A stretch of 36,148 nt of DNA from NCBI GenBank assembly GCA_002320815.1, contig DCLA01000105.1, positions 1 through 36,148 of the forward strand, written 5' to 3'. The stretch is from Myxococcales bacterium UBA1660 (lineage in GTDB: Bacteria; Myxococcota_A; Polyangia; Polyangiales; Houyiibacteriaceae). Shown in pieces: positions 15,902 to 22,128 of the stretch. Numbering within the stretch: position 1 is the first letter of the stretch; each line of letters begins with the position of its first letter. The notes under the pieces are model-generated. The model made no database searches and was not told the origin of the DNA. It saw only the letters and a program-made list of their open reading frames with translations. Both the position numbers and the translations under genes were made by a program.

Positions 15902-16962
15902 CCGTCGGAGTCGGACAGGGCAAGCCGGTCACCGGCCAGCGCACGAGCACGGGCGTGCTCGATGCTCTCGAGCAGCTTGCGTTCCAGGAGCTCGCGCGGC
16001 GGCAGCTCGGTCAGGTAGCTGGCGACACGCACGGAGCCTTCGGTCAGCTCGAGGAGCTCGATCTGCTCCTCGTTCTTGTCGGCGCAGAGGATCAGCCCCA
16101 GCGGCGGGTTTTCGTTCGGCTGGCGCTCGTGCTTGTCGAGCCAGCGCAGGTAGAGCTCCATCTGCCCCTTGTCGCGCGCGTCGAAGCGCCCGAGCTTCAG
16201 CTCGATCGCGACCAGCGCGCGCAGCGGGCGGTGGAAGAAGAGCAGGTCGAGGTAGTAGTCGTCCGCGCCGATGGACATCCGCTTCTGGCGAGCGATGAAG
16301 CTGAACCCCTGGCCGAGCTCGAGCAGAAAGGCCTCCAGCTCGCGAAGGATGGCGGCCTCCAGCTCGGCCTCGCTGAAGTCCGAGGGCAGGCCGAGGAAGT
16401 CGAGCACGTAGGGGTCGCGGAAGACCAGGTCCGGCGACATCCGGTCCTCGTCCCGTAGAGCTTCGAGCGTGCCCTCCACAACGGCGTCCGGGCGCTTGGC
16501 GATCGCCGTCCGCTCGAAGAGCATTCCGTCCATCTTGCTCTTGAGGGTCCGGGTGCTCCACCGCTCGACCCGGCAGATCTCGGTGTAGAACTGCCGCTTG
16601 AGGGGGTCGTCGATGGCGATGAGCTCGCGGAAGTGGGTCCAGCTCAATTGTGAACGCAGTGCGTGCACAATCTCCGCGTCCGGGAAGACCTCGGCAAACC
16701 GGGCCATGTAGTGGAGGTTCCGCTTGTTGAACCCACGGCCGAACTCGGCCGTCAGCGCCTTGGCCACCTCGGCGACGACCTGCTCCCCGTAGGCGGCCCG
16801 CTCGTCCCCGAGGATCTCCTCGCGCAGCCGCTTGCCGACTTGCCAGTAGAGGGCAACCAGCTCGCTGTTCACCGTCTGAGCGACGCGACCGCGGGTCGCC
16901 TCGATCAGGGAGCGCAGCTCCTGGACGAGGGCGTCGGATGAAGGGACGAGCTTGTCGGTCAT
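15898..16962 (-). CDS. YhcG/DUF1016-family PDDEXK nuclease
   Basis: 354 residues from the ATG at 16962 (MTDKLVPSSD); a longer frame to 17136 crosses the promoter and is rejected. The N-terminal DUF1016 domain has VNSELVALYWQVGKRLREEI, FNKRNLHYMARFAEVFPDAE and LSWTHFRELIAIDDPLKRQF. The C-terminal PDDEXK nuclease domain has Asp239 in YYLDLLFFHRPLRALVAIELK followed by Glu254-x-Lys256, the metal-binding D...ExK set, and LKLGRFDARDKGQMELYLRW. Proteins of this family occur in defence islands and recombine or cleave DNA; the exact activity is not established here. It is the first gene of a four-gene operon with the AbiEi gene, driven by the promoter at 17003-17031. Confidence 0.85.
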   Translation of the reverse strand: MTDKLVPSSDALVQELRSLIEATRGRVAQTVNSELVALYWQVGKRLREEILGDERAAYGEQVVAEVAKALTAEFGRGFNKRNLHYMARFAEVFPDAEIVHALRSQLSWTHFRELIAIDDPLKRQFYTEICRVERWSTRTLKSKMDGMLFERTAIAKRPDAVVEGTLEALRDEDRMSPDLVFRDPYVLDFLGLPSDFSEAELEAAILRELEAFLLELGQGFSFIARQKRMSIGADDYYLDLLFFHRPLRALVAIELKLGRFDARDKGQMELYLRWLDKHERQPNENPPLGLILCADKNEEQIELLELTEGSVRVASYLTELPPRELLERKLLESIEHARARALAGDRLALSDSDG

Positions 16963-17002
16963 GCGCGCTCCGTGCTTGGGCCGGGGGAACCGGACGAGCG
17001 AC

Positions 17003-17031
17003 ATATAAACCTGTGGTTTAGTTTTGTGCAA
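17003..17031 (-). promoter_or_regulatory. Promoter P1 of the nuclease-AbiEi operon with palindromic operator
   Basis: On the minus strand TTGCAC (17031-17026), a 17-base spacer and TTATAT (17008-17003) make a near-consensus sigma-70 promoter, 40 bases before the nuclease start. The spacer and -10 carry a perfect 15-bp palindrome, TAAACCTGTGGTTTA on the plus strand at 17006-17020. TTTAGTTTTGTGCAAG (17017-17032) is identical to 20211-20226 before the second AbiEi operon. AbiEi autoregulation through this palindrome is inferred from family knowledge. Confidence 0.7.
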
Positions 17032-17410
17032 GCGCCGCCGTCGTGATGTCCCACTGGGCGAACGGGTCGGCTCTACTGTGGTGAAGGCGTGGGCGTGGAG
17101 CCTCGCCCGAAGGAAATCCGACGAGGCATGTCCCAACGAGGAAATCGACCGGCTCTACTTCTTTGAAGCCCATCGCGACGGCCTGATCGTCGCCCACATC
17201 CTCCCTCTCGGCGCCGTTCACCGGGCGTCTCCGGACTCGTGTGTCGAAATCCGGGGGTTCGATCCCCTTGCGGGATGCCAGCGCGAGTCCGAACGGCCGC
17301 TTTCGTTAGAAAAGTGGCTATTCAAATCAAGGGTTTGCGGCGGTCGGCGCTTTTCGGCCGTGGTTGCGTGAAACACGGTGGGCTGGCGAGAGCGCGAAAC
17401 ACTACCGCGA
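17017..17410 (+). repeat. Intergenic direct repeat, copy 1
   Basis: This gene-free 480-base stretch (16963-17441) holds promoter P1 and a long direct repeat matched at 20269-20650. The core 17105-17275 aligns with 20351-20521 without gaps at 165 of 171 bases; the block 17137-17222 is identical. Flanking parts are more diverged but alignable (TGTCCCACT, GGCTCTACT on the left; GTGGTTGCGTGAA and GAGAGCGCGA on the right). A tRNA T-arm-like hairpin with CCA (17253-17280) is present without a tRNA body. Function is not known. Confidence 0.75.
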
Positions 17411-17441
17411 GGCGAGACTCCCGGAGCGAGGGCCGCGTCTC

Positions 17442-18121
17442 TCATCTCCGCCGCCTGCGCAGGTCGTCCTCGTACTCGGCCAGCGCCTCCCGCTGCTCGG
17501 CGGTTCCGGCTTCGCGGGCGGCCGCGAGGATCTCGTCCATCTGGTAGCTGGCGAAGTCGTTGAGCGCGTCGACCACCGTCTCGGCCCACTCGTAGGGCTC
17601 CGTGGTCGGCGACAAGCTCCGGAACCATGCCGGCAGCACGCGGTCCCACAGGACGCCGACCTGCCAGGAGCCCGCCTCGTCCGCGAAGAACACGATGTCG
17701 TCTCGGCACTGGTCGATCTCGCGCATGAGATCGATGAGTAGCCCGAGTCCCTCCGCGGCCGTCTCGAGCTCACCCTTCTGCTCCGCGCGGAGGCATGCAT
17801 CGACCAGGCGCGAGTGCTCCGCGATAAAGGTCTGCCCTGGGACTTCTCCATGTAGTTGCGCGAGTTGACGTTGAAGCTCTGGTAGTAGCGGCCGGCCACG
17901 CTGTCGCGGTGGAACTGCGGGACCGTGCGCAGCAGGTCGGGCCGTGTGTTCTTGTCGGCCAGGACATCGCGGAGATGGACGTAGTCCGCGATGAGCTCCG
18001 GGAACGCCTCGTCGGGCAGCATATCGATGGCCCGATCCAGCTAGACCCGCAGCCCAGTCCCATCGAGCTTCCGGGCCTCGGCGCGGACCTTGTCTCGGTC
18101 GATCTCGACGTCTCTCTTCAT
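17442..18121 (-). pseudogene. Hypothetical protein gene with internal stop and frameshift, last gene of AbiE operon 2
   Basis: From the ATG at 18121 the frame reads MKRDVEIDRDKVRAEARKLD to a TAG at 18043-18041, then resumes LDRAIDMLPDEAFPELIADY and QFHRDSVAGRYYQSFNVNSR up to NYMEKSQG. One base appears lost in the GGG run at 17839-17841; the next frame continues GQTFIAEHSRLVDACLRAEQ, DDIVFFADEAGSWQVGVLWD and FASYQMDEILAAAREAG to a stop at 17442. Restored length is about 226 residues. It resembles a family of uncharacterised helical proteins of this size known from various bacteria. The ATG overlaps the pRiA4b-like stop (ATGA, 18118-18121). Either a decayed gene or an assembly problem; two independent defects favour decay. 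Confidence 0.6.
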
Positions 18122-18681
18122 CGGTCAAACTTGGCCTTCGCGGTCGCAAGCTCGAACGCGTCGGGGCGCCAGCCATCGAGCCACGTCGCGAGACCCTCAG
18201 GATCATCGTCGTAGATGTCTTCTCCGGTCTCGACGAAGTGGACCATGCGTTCGTAGCCCGGCGTTCCGCCGCAATCCTCGGGTGGTGCGGCGCGCTCCCC
18301 GTCCAAGAGACGCTGCTTGAACGACTCCTTGTCGGAGTGAACGGCGATGAGCTTCACGTCGTGGGTCCAGTCGTCACCGAAGTCGTAGAGGTACTCGCAC
18401 CACTCCACGACCCGCTTCCCCGTGAAGTAGGTGTTCAGCTTGACGGTCTTCGCGTCCGGCGTCGGCCGGTCGTACTCCTCCCCGCCGGGAAGACCTGCGA
18501 TGGGCCGCCCCTGTAACGTGGGCAGACGGAACTCCCACAGGTGGCACTCTTGCCAGCCGAAGCCCTGCTGTATCGCTTGATGGAGCTGGGCGAAGGTGGC
18601 GGTGGTGCGGAGCAGGAAGCGCCGCCAAATCCGCGGCTGCAGCTCCTGCAAGGAGACCTCGAATTCGTAGTATCTCGGCAT
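18118..18681 (-). CDS. Plasmid pRiA4b ORF-3-family protein
   Basis: 187 residues from the ATG at 18681 (MPRYYEFEVSLQELQPRIWR). The family signature is complete: IWRRFLLRTTATFAQLHQAI, QQGFGWQECHLWEFRL, YLYDFGDDWTHDVKL and CGGTPGYERMVHFV. The pRiA4b ORF-3/IS1096 TnpR-like family is a common accessory protein of plasmids, mobile elements and defence islands; its biochemical role is not established. It begins 2 bases after the corrected AbiEii stop and overlaps the next gene by 4 bases, so it is transcribed with abiEi and abiEii. Sequence and frame are intact. Confidence 0.88.
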   Translation of the reverse strand: MPRYYEFEVSLQELQPRIWRRFLLRTTATFAQLHQAIQQGFGWQECHLWEFRLPTLQGRPIAGLPGGEEYDRPTPDAKTVKLNTYFTGKRVVEWCEYLYDFGDDWTHDVKLIAVHSDKESFKQRLLDGERAAPPEDCGGTPGYERMVHFVETGEDIYDDDPEGLATWLDGWRPDAFELATAKAKFDR

Positions 18682-18683
18682 CG

Positions 18684-19609
18684 TCAATCGCTCTCGCTGT
18701 CAGATCCTGCTGGTAGCGCCACCCACGACCACGCGTCAGGATCCCACCGGCTGTCGGTGAGGCCAGCAAGCACGGGATCGAGGAACGCTCGGCCGCTTCG
18801 AACGCCTCGTCGAGGGTCGACCACCGTAGCTGGTCTTCCTTTGCGATGGTCGCGTAGGCGCCCTCCCACGTGTCGGGCGGTGCCGGGACGCTGTCAGGTA
18901 TGGCGTGCGTCCCGCGGAAGGCGAAGGTCTGGTCAATGGCAGCGCGTAGCCGACCGGCCTCGACCGCTCCGGCTGTCGCGAGCAGCGCGAGGTCGGGCAG
19001 GTCCTTCACCCGCGAGTTCGGGCGAGCGCGCGGCATCGTGTAGGCGTGGAGCTTCTCGGCGACGTGGGTCTCGACCGGGTACACGCGCAGGGTCGGCGGC
19101 GCGATGCCCGCAAACGCCAGCGCGTCCTCGGCGACCATCACCTCCGGCTCGCCGAGGATGGGGTCGCCGAACGCAACGTCGACGCCGAACGGGCGAGCGT
19201 AGACCTTGCCCGCGAGGCTGCACTCGGCACGGAATCGAACGCCGTCGTATTGCATCCCGTCGTTCTGAATCTCGGGGTGCCGGGCGTGAGGCTGGATGGT
19301 GAAGACCATGAAGTCGCCCAGGTCGCGCTTCGCGGCTGCATCGAGCCGGGCGAGGATGTCGTCCGGCAAGCCCATCACGCGGAGGTCGACGTCCGTCGTG
19401 GTTCGTGCCCGCTCGATCCGAAGCTCGACGGCGAGGCCACCCTTGAGTGTCACGGCGTCGCCGAGCTCGAGGGCGATGCGGGCGAGGAAGCGGTCGAACA
19501 CCACGAGCTGGCGGCGACGAGCGAAGTCGATACCTGAAGTCGACGCGGTGCGGAGCCGTTGCTGCAGCGCCTGCTTGAAGGCGGCGGCAGTGCGGTACTC
19601 GCGGGTCAT
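18684..19609 (-). CDS. abiEii: AbiEii-type nucleotidyltransferase toxin, frameshifted near its 3' end
   Basis: The ATG at 19609 overlaps the AbiEi stop (ATGA). Nucleotidyltransferase motif: TLKGGLAVELRIERARTTTD followed by VDLRV. Later EVMVAEDALAFAGI and VETHVAEKLHAYT with SRVKDLPDLALLA match AbiEii motifs. AbiEii is the toxin of type IV abortive-infection systems and transfers nucleotides, in related enzymes to tRNA acceptor ends. Near 18784-18790 the frame shifts: the AER codons run on into out-of-frame sequence to a stop at 18374, whereas the next frame continues FLDPVLAGLTDSRWDPDAWS to the stop at 18684, directly before the next gene. With one base restored it would be about 308 residues, normal for the family. 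The catalytic core is upstream of the break. Confidence 0.8.
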
Positions 19610-20190
19610 GGCTCGAGCCCTCCGAAGGGTTCCAGCGCGGTCTCGACGGCGGCGAGCTCGTCACGCCTGACCAGCCTGCGTTGGAGCGCGTCGAGGGCGG
19701 CTCCGCGCAGTAGATCAGGGGGAAGATGCTCCGCAGCGCAGTCCTCGAGGGTGCGCAGCGGAGCAGTTGCCGGCACCGGTCCGAACCAGCGCCGCTCGCC
19801 CCCGGCGACGGCGCCGTAGTGGAGAATGACCCCATCGGGGACCCGGAGCCGCCGCTTCCGCCACGCCGCGGGGAGCGTGAGGTGCACCCGCGCGGGCAGC
19901 ACATCGGAGAGGTCGTGCAGGGCGAGCGCGGTCTGGTGGGAGAAGACGCCCTCCTGCTCGGACCAGAGCCAGACCACGGTAAGGTCCTCGTGGTCGCCGG
20001 CGGGGAAGTGCACGAGGCGGTACACCCCGCGCCGCACTCGGACCATGCGGCCGGAGCCCAGATGGTGCGCGAGCAGCTGCGGCGAGTAGCCGGCCTCCGC
20101 CGCCTGCTGCGTCGTGAAGAGCCCGTCCTGGGCCGCCGCGATCTCGAAGAGGTGGTCCCAGTCGGGCGATCTGGCGGTCGCCTCGCTCAT
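19606..20190 (-). CDS. abiEi: AbiEi-family antitoxin/transcriptional regulator (copy 2)
   Basis: 194 residues. Winged-helix N-terminus FEIAAAQDGLFTTQQAAEAG then YSPQLLAHHLGSGRMVRVRR; C-terminal antitoxin domain with VFSHQTALALHDLSDVLPAR and ATAPLRTLEDCAAEHLP. It is a clear paralogue of the AbiEi at 15320-15901, differing most in the recognition-helix flank (HHLGSGRMV against KHIKAGRLR). It pairs with the AbiEii toxin, whose ATG overlaps its stop. The ATG at 20190 lies only 6 bases after the -10 element of promoter P2, so the transcript probably begins at the start codon (leaderless). Confidence 0.88.
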   Translation of the reverse strand: MSEATARSPDWDHLFEIAAAQDGLFTTQQAAEAGYSPQLLAHHLGSGRMVRVRRGVYRLVHFPAGDHEDLTVVWLWSEQEGVFSHQTALALHDLSDVLPARVHLTLPAAWRKRRLRVPDGVILHYGAVAGGERRWFGPVPATAPLRTLEDCAAEHLPPDLLRGAALDALQRRLVRRDELAAVETALEPFGGLEP

Positions 20191-20196
20191 GCAAGA

Positions 20197-20225
20197 AGAT
20201 TAAGCGGAGCTTTAGTTTTGTGCAA
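20197..20225 (-). promoter_or_regulatory. Promoter P2 of the AbiEi-AbiEii operon with palindrome
   Basis: TTGCAC (20225-20220), 17-base spacer, TAATCT (20202-20197) on the minus strand. The spacer and -10 contain TTAAGC GGA GCTTTA (plus strand 20200-20214), a palindrome with one mismatch, centred 13 bases from the -35 box exactly as in P1 but with AAGC instead of AACC half-sites. Only 6 bases separate the -10 from the ATG. Confidence 0.65.
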
Positions 20226-20254
20226 GGCGTCTCGACGGGAGCACTGGCGCAAGG

Positions 20255-20283
20255 AACTTCAGCGAGGCTTTAGTTTCATGCGC
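20255..20283 (-). promoter_or_regulatory. Degenerate third copy of the AbiE promoter/operator (P3)
   Basis: GAAACTAAAGCCTCGCT (20277-20261, minus strand) matches the P2 spacer at most positions, with the palindrome TTCAGC GAG GCTTTA at 20258-20272. The flanking hexamers are GCGCAT and GAAGTT, so it has lost promoter quality. It lies 58 bases upstream of P2 and occupies the place in repeat copy 2 that P1 has in copy 1. It may still bind AbiEi. Confidence 0.45.
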
Positions 20284-20650
20284 CGGTCTTGGTGTCCCAC
20301 TCGTCGAGGCGGCTGGCTCTACTCAGCTGAGGGTGTGGGCTCGGAGCCGCGCCCGAAGGAAATCTCACGAGGCATGTCCCAGCGAGGAAATCGACCGGCT
20401 CTACTTCTTTGAAGCCCATCGCGACGGCCTGATCGTCGCCCACATCCTCCCTCTCGGCGCCGTTCACCAGACGTCTCCGGACTCGTGTGTCGAAATCCGG
20501 GGGTCCGATCCCCTTGCGGGACGCTACGGCGAAACATGGCTGAGCGGGCAGCTCTCGCAAGTGTCTGATCTTGCTGGGCTTGCGAGAGCTGGGGCTGACG
20601 GGGCGTGGTTGCGTGAACCTGGGCGGCCGTGAGAGCGCGAGACGCCAAGG
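20269..20650 (+). repeat. Intergenic direct repeat, copy 2
   Basis: The second gene-free stretch of about 480 bases (20191-20670) contains P2, P3, the repeat copy matching 17017-17410 (core 20351-20521, six differences in 171 bases) and a strong inverted repeat at 20549-20591 not found in copy 1. The two copies flank AbiE operon 2 in direct orientation, 3246 bases apart. Confidence 0.75.
20549..20591 (-). terminator. Long perfect hairpin downstream of the DISARM-HNH operon
   Basis: CAGCTCTCGCAAG and CTTGCGAGAGCTG form a perfect 13-bp stem with a 17-base loop, 80 bases after the HNH gene stop. No T run follows on the minus strand, so intrinsic termination is uncertain; it could instead be a protein-binding palindrome or transcript-stabilising hairpin. 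Confidence 0.5.
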
Positions 20651-20670
20651 CGAACCACAGCGGCGGCCTG

Positions 20671-21357
20671 TCACTCACCCCAGACCACCTCGCAGGCCAG
20701 GTACTCACCGATGACGATTCGGACCAGCACTGGCAGTCCCGGCGAAGCCAGGAAGCGGTAGCGGTCCGGCTGAACCACGATCCAGCTGGGCGAGGCTACG
20801 CCGTGCTCGAACATCCGGTGCATGGCCCGCGACCCGACCTCCGGGAAGAAGCAGACTTCGGGCGGCGTCTCGAAGGCTTCGCGGCTTGCGTCATCGAGCA
20901 ACGGCAGCGGCGCGACCGATATCGACGGCTCCTCTGGGTCGACGGTGTGGAGCTCGAACGCAGCGTGACCCTTCGCGAGCTTCAGCACGACGTTCTCGAC
21001 TCGCTCGAGGTCGGGCTCGAAGAGGGTCTGTCCATCAGCGTCCACGCTCCGCGCCGCTTCGAGAACGGCCGTCAAGGCTGGCTGCCACTCCAGAATCCGT
21101 TGCACCTTCTCGCGATGCCGCGGGGTCGGCTGAGCCGAACCTACGAGAACGCAATCGACCAGCGCTGCGCAGTACTCCTCATCCAGGGAAAAGGAGTTGT
21201 TGCAGGAGCTGCAGCAGGGCACGACCGGCAGATTGTCAGGGAACGGCTTGTCGAGGAGCACACCCGAGGGCACGTGGTCGCGGGTGTCTGGAAACGCACC
21301 ACAGTAGACGCAGCCGGCCAATACCCTTTCGTCGCCAGTCGGCTGAATCTGCTTCAT
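20671..21357 (-). CDS. HNH endonuclease-family protein, distal to drmC
   Basis: 228 residues. The N-terminus carries a zinc-type HNH site: CVYCGAFPDTRDHVPSGVLL with the D-H pair, then VVPCCSSCNNSFSLDEEYC, giving two CxxC pairs and the downstream Asn of the motif. The rest is an uncharacterised domain with CFFPEVGSRAMHRMFEHG and a C-terminal beta-rich segment ending EYLACEVVWGE. HNH enzymes cut nucleic acids using a single metal ion. It starts 9 bases after the drmC stop with no promoter or terminator visible between, so it is probably transcribed with the DISARM genes. It is not one of the described DISARM components. Confidence 0.75.
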   Translation of the reverse strand: MKQIQPTGDERVLAGCVYCGAFPDTRDHVPSGVLLDKPFPDNLPVVPCCSSCNNSFSLDEEYCAALVDCVLVGSAQPTPRHREKVQRILEWQPALTAVLEAARSVDADGQTLFEPDLERVENVVLKLAKGHAAFELHTVDPEEPSISVAPLPLLDDASREAFETPPEVCFFPEVGSRAMHRMFEHGVASPSWIVVQPDRYRFLASPGLPVLVRIVIGEYLACEVVWGE

Positions 21358-21366
21358 GTGCTGGTC

Positions 21367-22128
21367 CTAAGCCGGTGCGATGATGCCGACATTGATGAGC
21401 CCCTCCAGGTGGTCACTCAGGGTCTTCGGCACCGGGCCGCCGTTGATCAACACGCCTGCCTCCATGTTCTTCTCCAGCGCGTGTCCCGTGAGGTTGGCAC
21501 TCGTGATGAACGCCCGCGCCTCGTCCACCACGGCAACCTTGGCGTGTACTTTCCCGTCGACGAAGGGTTCAGACCTCTCCTTCCAGGTGTAGATCTCCGC
21601 ACCTGGGACCGACGACCGCATCGTTGCGGCGGGATCGACACTCAGCGTTCCGCCATGCGCCGTGGAAGCCTCGAGGAGCGTGCGAACGCGGACACCCCGG
21701 GTAGCCGCATCGTTCATTGCCCTTGCCACCCCCGGTACGTCGTAGGCCACGAAGCTCACCAGGAAGAGGTCGTGCTCGGCGGTCGAGATGAGGTCGATCA
21801 ACACCTGTTCCGTTCGGCGTGTGGGTACGAACGGCGTCGTGGGTCCGGTCCAAACCAGATCGACGCTGAGCTCGCGCTCGGTCCGTCTGCGCGCCTCAGC
21901 CGCGCCCTGAAGCATGCCCGCCAACTCGTGGCCAGTGACTCCCGTCTCGCCCCACGTCGCCAACACGTGCGCCACAGCGGCCCTTGCGGCGGGGGTCCCG
22001 ACAAGCGTTCGGAGGTTCGGTGGAGACGTGGGGGAAAGATCGCGCACCGCGGTGGCGATTGCCCCGACCTTCGAAGGAGAAACGAGTGCCACCAGATCGA
22101 CGACCGCGTCCAATAGGGCTTGCATCAC
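21367..22128 (-). CDS. drmC: DrmC, phospholipase D-like component of DISARM
   Basis: 253 residues, starting at GTG 22128 (GTGA overlap with drmB) or ATG 22125. The N-terminal half is helical (VVDLVALVSPSKVGAIATAV). The PLD-type half has RTEQVLIDLISTAEHDLFLV, SFVAYDVPGVARAMNDAA and a single HKD motif around residue 195: KVHAKVAVVDEARAFITSAN, with H-x-K-x(4)-D followed by S-A-N. Family members with one motif act as dimers and hydrolyse phosphodiesters, here presumably nucleic acid. DrmC is part of published DISARM loci although reported as dispensable for protection in the first studied system. Confidence 0.88.
   Translation of the reverse strand: MMQALLDAVVDLVALVSPSKVGAIATAVRDLSPTSPPNLRTLVGTPAARAAVAHVLATWGETGVTGHELAGMLQGAAEARRRTERELSVDLVWTGPTTPFVPTRRTEQVLIDLISTAEHDLFLVSFVAYDVPGVARAMNDAATRGVRVRTLLEASTAHGGTLSVDPAATMRSSVPGAEIYTWKERSEPFVDGKVHAKVAVVDEARAFITSANLTGHALEKNMEAGVLINGGPVPKTLSDHLEGLINVGIIAPA

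Noticed and set aside
16963..17136. Upstream extension of the DUF1016 nuclease
   Set aside because: Would cross the strong promoter P1 and its palindrome; family similarity begins just after the ATG at 16962.
17253..17280. tRNA-like 3' end: T-arm GGGGG-TTCGATC-CCC, acceptor-like GCGGGAT, then GCCA
   Set aside because: No D-arm or anticodon arm of proper spacing; the only possible 5' partner (ATCCTCC) needs a mismatch and an over-long body, and in the second copy the loop (TCCGATC) and CCA are changed. At most a remnant of a tRNA-type integration site.
17024..17371. Plus-strand frame in repeat copy 1 (and 20333-20632 in copy 2) as a protein gene
   Set aside because: The reading continues through the T-arm-like hairpin and ends differently in each copy, without ribosome sites; only the central block is conserved, so a protein-coding call is not supported.
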